Source: Pseudomonadota bacterium
GTDB lineage: Bacteria > Pseudomonadota > Alphaproteobacteria > Rhizobiales > Beijerinckiaceae
Length of the DNA stretch: 12,864 nt
NCBI GenBank assembly: GCA_023386115.1
Contig: JAEWKL010000228.1
Location: forward strand, 1-12,864
Direction: 5' to 3'
This document shows positions 1 to 7,204 of the stretch, one piece after another. Made by a program: the position numbers and the translations under genes. Position 1 is the first letter of the stretch. Every line of letters begins with the position of its first letter. The notes below the pieces were generated by a model, which did no database searches, was not told the origin of the DNA, and saw only the letters and a program-made list of their open reading frames with translations.

Positions 1-37
1 GGGCTTCCCCGCGCGGGCGCTCGATCTCGATGGGGGT

Positions 38-64
38 TCCCGGGCCGCAGGACCCGGGAGGTCC
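38..64 (-). terminator. possible weak terminator or hairpin after rpsA
   Basis: Just past the rpsA stop codon lie overlapping inverted repeats. TCCCGGG at 38-44 pairs with CCCGGGA at 53-59, and alternatively GGACC at 50-54 pairs with GGTCC at 60-64. Read on the minus strand, no run of T follows either stem, so a classical intrinsic terminator is not shown. Rho-dependent termination or an mRNA 3'-end stabilising hairpin is as likely. Confidence 0.25.
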
Positions 65-65
65 C

Positions 66-1778
66 TTACTTCTTGTCGCCTTGGCGGGCCTTGAGGGCCG
101 CGCCGAGGATGTCGCCGAGCGAGGCGCCCGAATCGGCGGAGCCGTACTGGGCGATCGCCTCCTTCTCCTCGGCCATCTCGAGGGCCTTGATGGAGAGCTG
201 GACGCGGCGGGCCTTGCGGTCGAACTGCGTCACGCGCGCATCGACCTTCTCGCCGGCGGCGAAGCGCTCGGGGCGCTGGTCGTTGCGCTCGCGGGCGAGA
301 TCGGCCCGGCGGATGAAGGCCTGGAGGTCGGAATCGACGATCTTGACCTCGATCCCCGAATCCTTGACCTCGAGCACCTCGCAGGTGACCACCTGGCCCT
401 TGCGGATGCCCTCACCCGCATCGGCGAAGGGATCGCCGGCGAGCTGCTTGATGCCGAGCGAGATGCGCTCCTTCTCGACGTCGACGTCGAGAACCTGGGC
501 GCGCACCACGTCGCCCTTCTTGAACTCGTCGATGACCTGCTCGCCCGGACGGTTCCAGTCGAGGTCCGAGAGGTGGACCATGCCGTCGACGTCGCCCTCG
601 AGGCCGATGAACAGACCGAACTCGGTCTTGTTCTTGACCTCGCCCTCGACCTCGGTGCCCGGCGGGTGCTTCTCGGAGAAGGCCTCCCAGGGGTTCTGCA
701 GGGTCTGCTTCAGGCCGAGCGAGATGCGGCGCTTGACCGGATCGACCTCCAGGATCTGAACCTCGACCTCCTGGGAGGTGGAGACGATCTTGCCCGGATG
801 GACGTTCTTCTTGGTCCAGCTCATCTCCGAGACGTGGATCAGGCCCTCGATCCCCGGCTCCAGCTCCACGAAGGCGCCGTAATCGGTGATGTTGGTCACG
901 CGGCCCTTGAGCTTGGCGTTGACCGGGTAGCGGGCGGCGATGCCCTCCCACGGATCGGCCAGGAGCTGCTTGATGCCGAGCGAGATGCGGTGCGTCTCGT
1001 GGTTGATCTTGATGATCTTGACCTTGACGGTCTGACCGATGTTGACCACCTCGGACGGGTGGTTGACGCGGCGCCACGCCATGTCGGTGACGTGCAGCAG
1101 GCCGTCGATGCCGCCGAGGTCGACGAACGCACCGTACTCGGTGATGTTCTTGACCACGCCGTCGATGACCTGACCCTCTTCGAGGTTGGCCACCAGCTCG
1201 GAGCGCTGCTCGGCCCGGCTCTCCTCGAGCACGGTGCGGCGCGACACCACGATGTTGCCGCGGCGGCGATCCATCTTGAGGATCTGGAACGGCTGCGGCG
1301 TGCCCATCAGCGGGGTGACGTCGCGGACCGGACGGATATCGACCTGCGAGCGCGGCAGGAACGCCACGGCGCCGTCGAGGTCGACGGTGTAGCCGCCCTT
1401 GACCTGGTTGAAGATCGTGCCGGTGACGCGCTCGTTGTTCTCGAACGCCTTCTCAAGCTTGACCCAGCTCTCCTCGCGGCGCGCCTTGTCGCGCGAGATG
1501 ACGGCCTCGCCCAGCGCGTTCTCGATGCGGTCGACGTAGACCTCGACCTCGTCGCCGACGGTGATCGGCTGGTCACGGCCGGGGCCCGTGAACTCCTTGA
1601 GGGCGACGCGGCCCTCGGTCTTGGCCCCGATGTCGATGACGGCGACGTCTTTCTCGATCGCCACCACGCGGCCCTTGACCACGGAGCCTTCCGTGATCTC
1701 GTGCTCCCGGAACGACTCTTCCAGGAGGGCGGCGAAATCCTCGCGGCTCGACGCGGCGCCTTGCAAACCTGCGGACAT
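66..1778 (-). CDS. rpsA: 30S ribosomal protein S1
   Basis: This 570-residue protein is ribosomal protein S1, which binds mRNA on the 30S subunit and helps unfold and position leaders for initiation. Six S1/OB-fold repeats are visible at about residues 28-97, 115-181, 202-272, 287-359, 374-446 and 460-532. Repeats 3 to 5 are the most regular: each has a YGAFV- or FGLFI-type strand, a G-(L/M)-(L/I/V)-H-(V/L)-S/T core and an RISLG ending. Repeats 1, 2 and 6 are more degenerate, as is usual for S1. The length is close to the roughly 560-570 residues of proteobacterial S1. The ATG start is fixed by a Shine-Dalgarno AAGGAG at 1784-1789 with 5 bases of spacing. The gene stands alone. The cytidylate kinase gene that often precedes rpsA in proteobacteria is not present; the upstream neighbour is divergent. 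Confidence 0.97.
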   Translation of the reverse strand: MSAGLQGAASSREDFAALLEESFREHEITEGSVVKGRVVAIEKDVAVIDIGAKTEGRVALKEFTGPGRDQPITVGDEVEVYVDRIENALGEAVISRDKARREESWVKLEKAFENNERVTGTIFNQVKGGYTVDLDGAVAFLPRSQVDIRPVRDVTPLMGTPQPFQILKMDRRRGNIVVSRRTVLEESRAEQRSELVANLEEGQVIDGVVKNITEYGAFVDLGGIDGLLHVTDMAWRRVNHPSEVVNIGQTVKVKIIKINHETHRISLGIKQLLADPWEGIAARYPVNAKLKGRVTNITDYGAFVELEPGIEGLIHVSEMSWTKKNVHPGKIVSTSQEVEVQILEVDPVKRRISLGLKQTLQNPWEAFSEKHPPGTEVEGEVKNKTEFGLFIGLEGDVDGMVHLSDLDWNRPGEQVIDEFKKGDVVRAQVLDVDVEKERISLGIKQLAGDPFADAGEGIRKGQVVTCEVLEVKDSGIEVKIVDSDLQAFIRRADLARERNDQRPERFAAGEKVDARVTQFDRKARRVQLSIKALEMAEEKEAIAQYGSADSGASLGDILGAALKARQGDKK

Positions 1779-2031
1779 TGATGCTCCTTATCGTCCCGCC
1801 CTATCCGGGGGGACGGCGCCGGCGGCTCGTATGAACGGGCCGCTTCCGCCCGCCGGAGTTCCGGGAGACCCTTTGAGGGTCGTCGGAACCGCCGCTCCCC
1901 GAAACGTGAAGGGGCGCGGGCCGGCGCATGATCGACGGGCGAAAACGTGTCTTCCGAGGATCCGGCCGACGCGCCACGGGAACTCGACGCTCCGCAGGCC
2001 GCATCCCGGCATCGGACCACCGGAGGTTGGG

Positions 2032-2060
2032 CCGATACACGAAAAGCATCCCTCCGGCAA
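2032..2060 (-). promoter_or_regulatory. candidate sigma-70 promoter for rpsA
   Basis: On the minus strand, TTGCCG (2055-2060) is followed after exactly 17 bases by TATCGG (2032-2037). This resembles the housekeeping promoter type of Alphaproteobacteria, in which the -35 box is TTG-rich and the -10 box is loose. Transcription would start near 2025 and give a leader of about 245 bases. Long rpsA leaders are known in E. coli, where S1 represses its own translation. Whether that applies here is inference. Confidence 0.42.
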
Positions 2061-2107
2061 GGGGTTGCCGCTGGCGCGACGCGGCATTTCGGCGGCGCGC
2101 CCCCGTC

Positions 2108-2136
2108 TTGCCGACACGCGCGACTCCGGGTTACCC
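2108..2136 (+). promoter_or_regulatory. candidate promoter for the iorAB-like operon
   Basis: TTGCCG (2108-2113) and TTACCC (2131-2136) are separated by 17 bases in a relatively AT-rich patch. The -10 box is poor, and CTAACC just downstream is an alternative. It would be back to back with the rpsA promoter candidate and leave a leader of about 230 bases before iorA. Confidence 0.3.
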
Positions 2137-2172
2137 ATCCCTAACCTGAAACAATTCTGAGTTTCGGGTGCC

Positions 2173-2200
2173 GACGGCTCAGCCCATGGGCCGAGCCGTC
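2173..2200. repeat. large near-perfect hairpin in the iorA leader
   Basis: GACGGCTC (2173-2180) pairs with GAGCCGTC (2193-2200). Between them the palindrome GCCCATGGGC (2182-2191) continues the stem, with only one A/C mismatch (2181/2192). No T run follows on either strand, so it is not an ordinary intrinsic terminator. It could be an mRNA leader structure or a dimeric protein-binding site. Its function is unknown. Confidence 0.5.
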
Positions 2201-2373
2201 CAAGGAAGGAAGAGCACGCCGGTCCAGGCGTGATCCGGGAGGGACGAGGCGCGGGCCGCAGACGGCCCTCGCGCCGCGAGACGGAACGTGAATCGACAGG
2301 GAGGCGAGGCGCTGCGACCGGAGCCATGTCCGCGGGGCGCCCCGACACTGCCTCCCGAAGCCGGAGGGCGACG

Positions 2374-2853
2374 ATGATCAAGCTCAACGTGAACGGTGAG
2401 GAGCGCCGCTTCGACGGCGATCCCGACATGCCGCTGTTGTGGTACCTGCGGGACGAGCTCGGCCTGACGGGCACCAAGTTCGGCTGCGGCGTCGCGGCCT
2501 GCGGCGCCTGCACCATCCATGTCGGCGGCACCGCGATGCGGGCCTGCCAGACCCCGGTCTCGGCCGCCGACGGCCAGCCGGTGGTGACGATCGAGGGCCT
2601 GTCGCCGGACGGCAACCACCCCGTCCAGGCCGCCTGGCGCGACCTCAACGTGGCGCAGTGCGGCTACTGCCAGACCGGGCAGATCATGCAGGCGGCGGCC
2701 CTCCTCAAGGACACCCCGAAGCCGACCGACGCCGACATCGACGCCCAGATGAGCGGCAACCTCTGCCGCTGCGGCACCTATCCGCGCATCCGCGCCGCCA
2801 TCAAGCAGGCGGCGGGGCTGACCCCGAAGGCCGGCCAGGGAGATCGCCTGTGA
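2374..2853 (+). CDS. iorA: molybdenum hydroxylase [2Fe-2S] subunit, isoquinoline 1-oxidoreductase alpha-like
   Basis: This 159-residue electron-transfer subunit belongs to the xanthine dehydrogenase/aldehyde oxidase family. The N-terminal ferredoxin-like domain carries the plant-type cluster cysteines C38, C43, C46 and C58, in a CGVAACGAC context. The C-terminal four-helix domain carries the second cluster in C96-G-Y-C99 and C131-R-C133. Length and layout match IorA of two-subunit isoquinoline oxidoreductases and of related aldehyde or N-heterocycle oxidising enzymes. The ATG at 2374 is preferred because GGAGG (2363-2367) lies 6 bases before it and the protein then starts at the conserved MIKLNVNG strand. 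An in-frame extension back to 2230 is basic low-complexity sequence. The gene is translationally coupled to the next one. The substrate cannot be told from sequence. Confidence 0.9.
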   Translation: MIKLNVNGEERRFDGDPDMPLLWYLRDELGLTGTKFGCGVAACGACTIHVGGTAMRACQTPVSAADGQPVVTIEGLSPDGNHPVQAAWRDLNVAQCGYCQTGQIMQAAALLKDTPKPTDADIDAQMSGNLCRCGTYPRIRAAIKQAAGLTPKAGQGDRL

Positions 2854-5192
2854 TTCACGACCTCTCCTTCTTCACCACCGCCCCGGCCGAGGAGCCGGAT
2901 TCCGCGATCCTCAAGGCGTCTCCCGGCCAGCTCAGCCGCCGTGGCCTGCTGGCGGGGGCCGGTGCCCTGGTGCTCGCCCTGTCGCTGAAGCCGCAAGGCG
3001 CGCTCGCTGCCGATCCGCCGAAATTCGGCGCCGACGGCATGCCGCATGGCTGGCGCGACGACCCGACCCTGTTCGTGGCGATCGCCCCGGACGGCACCGT
3101 GACGGTGACCTGCACCCGCTCGGAGATGGGCCAGGGCGTGCGCACCTCGGTGGCGTTCGTCGTCGCCGACGAGCTCGAGGCCGACTGGGCCAAGGTCAAG
3201 GTCGCCCAGGCGCATGGCGACGAGGAGCGCTTCGGCAACCAGGACACCGACGGCTCGCGCTCGCTCCGGCACTTCTTCATGCCGCTGCGCCGCGCCGGGG
3301 CGGCCGCCCGCACCATGCTGGTCGAGGCCGCCGCCAAGCAATGGGGCGTGCCGGCCGCCGAGGTGAATGCGGAGAACCACGCCCTCGTCCACGCCAAGTC
3401 CGGCCGCCGGATCGGCTTCGGCGACGTGGCGCAGGCGGCCGCGAGCGTCCCGGTGCCGGACCGCGCGTCGGTCAAGCTCAAGGATCCCTCGGCCTTCCGC
3501 TACATCGGCAAGGGTCGCGTCGGCCTCATCGACAATGTCGGCATCACCACCGGCAAGGCGCAGTACGGCCTCGATACCCGCGTCGAGGGCATGCTCTACG
3601 CCGTGGTCGCCCGCCCGCCGGTCTTCGGCGGCAAGGTCAAGAGCTTCGACGAGGCGGCGGCCCTGAAGGTGCCGGGCGTCGTCAAGGTCGTGACCATCGA
3701 TCCGCCGGCCCCGCCCTACGAGTTCATGCCGACCGGCGGCGTCGCGGTCATCGCCCGCAACACCTGGGCGGCGATCAAGGGCCGCGAGGCGCTCAAACCC
3801 ACCTTCGACGACGGCCCGAACGCTGCTTACGATTCCGACGCCTACCGGGCCACCCTGGAAGAGGCCGTGCGCAAGCCCGGCAAGGTGGTGCGCCAGGAGG
3901 GCGACGTCGACGCGGCGATGAAGAAGGCGGCCAAGCGCCTCGAGGCCGAGTACTATATCCCCCATCTCGTGCAGGCCCCGATGGAGCCGCCGGCCGCCAC
4001 GGTGCGGATCGGCAAGGACGGCAAGATCGAGGCCTGGGGCTGCGTGCAGTCGCCGCAGGCCGCCCGCGACCGCATCGCCAAGCGCCTCGGGACCGATCCC
4101 AAGGACGTGACCGTCAACGTCACGCTGCTCGGCGGCGGCTTCGGCCGCAAGTCGAAGCCCGACTACTTCGTCGAGGCGGCGCTCTGCTCCAAGGCGGTCG
4201 ACGGCGCCCCGGTCAAGATGACCTGGACCCGCGAGGACGACCTCCATCACGGCTACTACCACACCGTCTCGGTGGAGCGGCTGGAGGCCGGCCTCGACGA
4301 CAAGGGCATGCCGATCGCCTGGCTGCATCGCAGCGCGGCCCCGACCATCGGCTCGACCTTCGTCGCCGGCGCCAAGGAGCAGATCCCGATCGAGCTCGGG
4401 ATGGGTCTCGTCAACGTGCCGTTCAACATCCCCAACATGCGGATGGAGAACCCGCCGGCCGACGCCCATGTCCGCATCGGCTGGTTCCGCTCGGTGTCGA
4501 ACATCCCGCGGGCCTTCGCGGTGCAATCCTTCATCTGCGAGCTGGCGCAAGCGGCCGGCCGCGACCCGAAGGACTACCTCCTCGACGTGATCGGCCCGGC
4601 GCGGATCATCGATCCGGTCAAGATCGGCGACGCCTGGAACTACGGCGAGGATCCCTCGCGCTATCCCTTCGATACCGGGCGCCTGCGCAACGTGATCGAG
4701 GCGGTGGCTCAAGGGGCCGGCTGGGGCCGCAAGGTGGAGAAGGGCCGCGGCCTCGGCATCGCGGCGCATTACAGCTTCGTGACCTACACGGCGGCGGTCG
4801 CCGAGGTCGAGGTGTCGCCGAAGGGCGAGGTCAGCGTCCAGCGGGTCGACATCGCCATCGACAGCGGCCAGCAGGTCAACCCGGAGCGGGTGCGCTCGCA
4901 GCTCGAGGGCGCGGTGGTGATGGGCATGGGCCTCGCGCTCACCGCCCAGATCACCTTCAAGAACGGCCGCGCCGTCCAGGACAACTACGACACCTACGAG
5001 CTCACCCGCATCGACGCGGCGCCCAAGATCATCAACATGCACCTCGTGCAGGGCGGGTCCTGGGACAAGCCCCTCGGCGGCGTCGGCGAGCCCGGCGTGC
5101 CGCCGGTCGCGCCCGCCATCGCCAACGCGATCTTCGCGGCGACCGGCCGGCGCATCCGCCAGCTGCCGATGCGCGACAAGCTGAGCGCGTGA
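2850..5192 (+). CDS. iorB: molybdopterin-binding subunit of a Tat-exported molybdenum hydroxylase, isoquinoline 1-oxidoreductase beta-like
   Basis: This is the 780-residue catalytic subunit. The GTG start overlaps the TGA of the upstream gene and is preceded by AGGGAGA (2837-2843) with 6 bases of spacing. A twin-arginine signal is visible: SRRGLL at residues 29-34, a hydrophobic stretch to about 46 and an ALA-type cleavage site near 53. The complex is therefore probably exported folded to the periplasm, with the FeS subunit carried along. The molybdopterin motif GGGFGRK is at 428-434. Near the C-terminus, in GGVGEPGVPP, lies Glu747, which aligns with the catalytic glutamate of xanthine dehydrogenase. 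There is no FAD subunit, as expected for the IorAB type, in which electrons usually leave through a cytochrome. No cytochrome c or XdhC-like maturation gene is next to it. The substrate (N-heterocycle, aldehyde or other) is unknown. Confidence 0.88.
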   Translation: MIHDLSFFTTAPAEEPDSAILKASPGQLSRRGLLAGAGALVLALSLKPQGALAADPPKFGADGMPHGWRDDPTLFVAIAPDGTVTVTCTRSEMGQGVRTSVAFVVADELEADWAKVKVAQAHGDEERFGNQDTDGSRSLRHFFMPLRRAGAAARTMLVEAAAKQWGVPAAEVNAENHALVHAKSGRRIGFGDVAQAAASVPVPDRASVKLKDPSAFRYIGKGRVGLIDNVGITTGKAQYGLDTRVEGMLYAVVARPPVFGGKVKSFDEAAALKVPGVVKVVTIDPPAPPYEFMPTGGVAVIARNTWAAIKGREALKPTFDDGPNAAYDSDAYRATLEEAVRKPGKVVRQEGDVDAAMKKAAKRLEAEYYIPHLVQAPMEPPAATVRIGKDGKIEAWGCVQSPQAARDRIAKRLGTDPKDVTVNVTLLGGGFGRKSKPDYFVEAALCSKAVDGAPVKMTWTREDDLHHGYYHTVSVERLEAGLDDKGMPIAWLHRSAAPTIGSTFVAGAKEQIPIELGMGLVNVPFNIPNMRMENPPADAHVRIGWFRSVSNIPRAFAVQSFICELAQAAGRDPKDYLLDVIGPARIIDPVKIGDAWNYGEDPSRYPFDTGRLRNVIEAVAQGAGWGRKVEKGRGLGIAAHYSFVTYTAAVAEVEVSPKGEVSVQRVDIAIDSGQQVNPERVRSQLEGAVVMGMGLALTAQITFKNGRAVQDNYDTYELTRIDAAPKIINMHLVQGGSWDKPLGGVGEPGVPPVAPAIANAIFAATGRRIRQLPMRDKLSA

Positions 5193-5237
5193 CGGTGATC
5201 CCGCGGGGCCTCGCGCTCCGCGGATCCTGCGAGACGA

Positions 5238-5270
5238 GGGGCCGCCTCCCGCCGGGGCGGCCCCTTTTTT
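5238..5270 (+). terminator. intrinsic terminator of the iorAB-like operon
   Basis: GGGGCCGCC (5238-5246) and GGCGGCCCC (5256-5264) form a perfect 9-bp GC stem with a 9-base loop, followed at once by six T (5265-5270). It lies about 45 bases after the iorB stop and is a textbook Rho-independent terminator. Confidence 0.93.
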
Positions 5271-5396
5271 CTGCAATGAGTCCCGCGGCGCGGAACCCCC
5301 GCCCCCGGGCCGGTGTTCGCGACCAAGGCTCATGATGCCAAGGTTCGGACGCCACGATCCGGCGCCCGCCCCCTTCAACGACGGGAGAGACACGCC

Positions 5397-5813
5397 ATGA
5401 AGCTCATCCTCGCCGCCGGCCTCGTGCTCGGATCCTTTGCCGGCCTCGCCGGCCCCGCCCTGGCGGGCGCCTGCAGCACCGAGATCTCGGCGCTGGAGCC
5501 GCGCCTGACCGAGCAGGGCCGCGAGACGATCGCGGCCTCGAGCGGCGGCAAGGAGGTGGCCTCCCGGCGGGAGGCTCAGGCCGAGGCGGCGACCGAGAAG
5601 GGCACCAGCCCCTCCGCCCTGCCCAAGGGCCCCGCCCCGGGCTCGGCGGAAACGCAGGCCACCACCGACGTCGCCAAGGCGAGCGGCGGCGGGACCGGCG
5701 TGATGGAGGCCCGCGCCAGCCTCAACCGCGCCCGCGAACTCGACAAGAAGGGCGACGAGGCCGGCTGCATGAAGGCGGTGTCCGACGCCAAGGAGCAGAT
5801 GGGCCGGTCGTGA
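5397..5813 (+). CDS. small secreted protein of unknown function
   Basis: I do not recognise a family. The 138-residue product starts at ATG 5397, after GGGAG (5383-5387) with 9 bases of spacing. It has a clear Sec signal peptide: K2, a hydrophobic core at about 3-18, and an ALA-type cleavage site near residue 23. The mature part is hydrophilic and rich in Ala, Glu, Lys, Gly and Ser. A short N-terminal helix (CSTEISALEPRL) is followed by a long, probably disordered, Gly/Pro/Ala linker. A C-terminal amphipathic helix region runs from about 100 to 138. There are only two cysteines in the mature protein, C26 and C124, at opposite ends of it, and they could form a disulfide in the periplasm. Cys26 lacks a proper lipobox, so a lipoprotein is unlikely. 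It follows a strong terminator, so it should have its own promoter, which I could not place. Confidence 0.72.
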   Translation: MKLILAAGLVLGSFAGLAGPALAGACSTEISALEPRLTEQGRETIAASSGGKEVASRREAQAEAATEKGTSPSALPKGPAPGSAETQATTDVAKASGGGTGVMEARASLNRARELDKKGDEAGCMKAVSDAKEQMGRS

Positions 5814-5895
5814 TGCCCGACCGGGTTTCCTCCGTCCCGTGAGGTGAGGCAGCGCACATCCCGGTCCAGGCTGCCCGCTCCGGCCCTGGTCTGCT

Positions 5896-5907
5896 GCGCT
5901 GCAGCGC
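5896..5907. repeat. 12-bp perfect palindrome upstream of the ene-reductase gene
   Basis: GCGCTGCAGCGC is a perfect palindrome 60 bases before the chosen start of the ene-reductase gene. Genes of this family are often controlled by a local regulator that binds a dyad, but no regulator gene is adjacent here. It may be chance in GC-rich DNA. Confidence 0.25.
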
Positions 5908-5925
5908 CCACATCATCCGCGCATC

Positions 5926-5946
5926 GCCCGGCCCTTGAAGCCGGGC
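5926..5946. repeat. hairpin just before the ene-reductase ribosome binding site
   Basis: GCCCGGC (5926-5932) pairs perfectly with GCCGGGC (5940-5946) around a 7-base loop. It ends 7 bases before the GGAG ribosome binding site at 5954-5957. It could affect translation initiation or mark the end of the preceding transcript. No T run follows it. Confidence 0.35.
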
Positions 5947-5967
5947 TTGATCCGGAGACTTCCGCCA

Positions 5968-7050
5968 GTGCCTTCCCTGTTCGATCCGATCCAGCTCGGC
6001 GCCATCGCGGCGCCGAACCGCATCCTGATGGCGCCGCTGACCCGCGGCCGCGCCTCGCGCAGCCACGTGCCGACCCCGATCATGGCCGAGTATTACCGCC
6101 AGCGCGCCGGGGCCGGCCTGATCATCAGCGAGGCGACCGGCATCTCGCAGGAGGGCACCGGCTGGCCCTTCGCGCCGGGCCTGTGGTCACGGGAGCAGGT
6201 CGAGGCCTGGAAGCCCGTGGTGGCGGCGGTGCACGAGGCCGGCGGGCGCATCGTCGCGCAGCTCTGGCACATGGGCCGGCTGGTCCATCCCGACTTCCTC
6301 GGCGGCGCTCAGCCCGTCTCGTCCTCGGCCACAACGGGACCCGACTACGCCCATACCTACGAGGGCAAGAAGCCCTATGCCGAGGCGCGGCCCCTGCGCG
6401 AGGACGAGATCCCGCGCATCCTCGAGGATTACGCCAAGGCCGCCCGCAACGCGGTCGAGGCCGGCTTCGACGGGGTGCAGATCCACGCCGCGAACGGCTA
6501 CCTCATCGACCAGTTCCTGCGCTCCAACTCCAACCTGCGCCAGGACCGCTACGGCGGCTCGGTGGAGAACCGCATCCGCCTGCTCGCCGAGGTCGCCCGC
6601 ACCGTCGCCGACACGGTCGGGGCCGACCGCACCGGCGTGCGCCTGTCGCCGAACGAGCCGATCCAGGGCGTCGACGATCGTGAGCCCGAGATCCTGTTCC
6701 CGGCCGCCGCCACCGCCCTGGCGCAGATCGGCATCGCCTTCCTCGAGCTGCGCGAGCCCGCCCCCGACGGCACCTTCGGCAAGCCGGCCCGTCCGCCGGT
6801 GGCGCCCGCCATCAAGGCCGCCTTCCGGGGTCCGCTGGTGCTGAACTCCGACTTCGACGGACCGCGGGCGCAAGCAGCCCTCGACGAGGGCCGCGCCGAC
6901 GCGATCGCATTCGGCCGCACCTTCATCGCCAATCCCGACCTGCCGGAGCGGATCGCCAAGGGCGCCCCCCTCAACAAGGACAATGTCAGGACCTGGTACA
7001 GCCAGGGTCCCGAGGGCTACATCGACTATCCGACCCTCGACGCCGCCTGA
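5968..7050 (+). CDS. nemA: old yellow enzyme family ene-reductase (NemA/NerA-like alkene reductase)
   Basis: This 360-residue FMN-dependent TIM-barrel oxidoreductase would reduce activated C=C bonds (enones, maleimides) or nitrate esters with NAD(P)H in the cytoplasm. Family motifs are clear: PNRILMAPLTRGRA near the N-terminus, with Thr25 at the flavin-contacting position; W100-H-M-G-R; and IHAANGYL, with H173, N176 and Y178 at the positions that bind substrate and donate a proton in yeast OYE1. RYGGS and the phosphate-binding FGRTFIANPDLPERI follow towards the C-terminus. I chose GTG 5968 because GGAG (5954-5957) precedes it by 10 bases and the protein then begins MPSLFDPI, as family members do. 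An in-frame TTG at 5935 would add 11 residues but lies inside a hairpin. The length matches the family (about 360-370). NemA versus NerA substrate preference cannot be told apart. Confidence 0.92.
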   Translation: MPSLFDPIQLGAIAAPNRILMAPLTRGRASRSHVPTPIMAEYYRQRAGAGLIISEATGISQEGTGWPFAPGLWSREQVEAWKPVVAAVHEAGGRIVAQLWHMGRLVHPDFLGGAQPVSSSATTGPDYAHTYEGKKPYAEARPLREDEIPRILEDYAKAARNAVEAGFDGVQIHAANGYLIDQFLRSNSNLRQDRYGGSVENRIRLLAEVARTVADTVGADRTGVRLSPNEPIQGVDDREPEILFPAAATALAQIGIAFLELREPAPDGTFGKPARPPVAPAIKAAFRGPLVLNSDFDGPRAQAALDEGRADAIAFGRTFIANPDLPERIAKGAPLNKDNVRTWYSQGPEGYIDYPTLDAA

Positions 7051-7135
7051 CATGACGGCACCGGCTCGCGCCGTCCTCCGAGTGCGGTGCAGCACGATCC
7101 GGCTTGACGCGCGGGCCAACGTTTGCGACCCCGCT

Positions 7136-7162
7136 CGGCGCCTGCCCATCCGGCAGGCGCCG
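7136..7162. repeat. 11-bp perfect hairpin upstream of the DUF4170 gene
   Basis: CGGCGCCTGCC (7136-7146) pairs without mismatch with GGCAGGCGCCG (7152-7162) across a 5-base loop. It begins 85 bases after the ene-reductase stop and ends 42 bases before the DUF4170 start. No T run follows on either strand. It may end the upstream mRNA together with Rho, or form a leader structure for the next gene. Confidence 0.5.
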
Positions 7163-7204
7163 TCCCGCCGGACGGCATCGTCGCGGCACGCGGAGACGAC
7201 GCGC

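Larger units (their letters stand above)
1779..2373. other. divergent intergenic region between rpsA and iorA
   Basis: This 595-bp stretch has no convincing gene. The open frames that cross it have no ribosome binding site or family resemblance. It holds candidate promoters facing outwards in both directions, around 2032-2060 (minus) and 2108-2136 (plus). It also has small hairpins, for example GACCCT at 1867-1872 with AGGGTC at 1876-1881, and CGGCAA at 2055-2060 with TTGCCG at 2065-2070. A large hairpin lies at 2173-2200. If the promoters are right, both transcripts have leaders of about 230-250 bases. Confidence 0.6.

Noticed and set aside
30..1781. A 583-residue open frame on the plus strand across rpsA
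   Set aside because: It is the antisense shadow of rpsA in GC-rich DNA. Its product is an Asp/Leu/Val-rich string without a recognisable domain, whereas the minus strand encodes a clear six-repeat S1.
2230..2373. An upstream extension of iorA by 48 residues
   Set aside because: The extension is basic low-complexity sequence. The ATG at 2374 has a GGAGG at the right distance and begins at the conserved N-terminus.
1788..2648. A minus-strand open frame in the rpsA-iorA gap
   Set aside because: It overlaps iorA antisense, has no convincing ribosome binding site, and its product is Arg/Pro/Ser-rich with no family resemblance.
2778..5393. An 871-residue minus-strand open frame across iorB
   Set aside because: It is a shadow of iorB, rich in His, Arg, Gly and Asp with no domain, and would also run through the intrinsic terminator.
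5457..5474. Possible lipoprotein box before Cys26 of the small secreted protein
   Set aside because: The residue three before the cysteine is Ala rather than Leu, Val or Ile, and an ALA signal peptidase I site lies just upstream.
7104..7109. TTGACG resembling a -35 box before the DUF4170 gene
   Set aside because: No acceptable -10 box is found 16-18 bases downstream.
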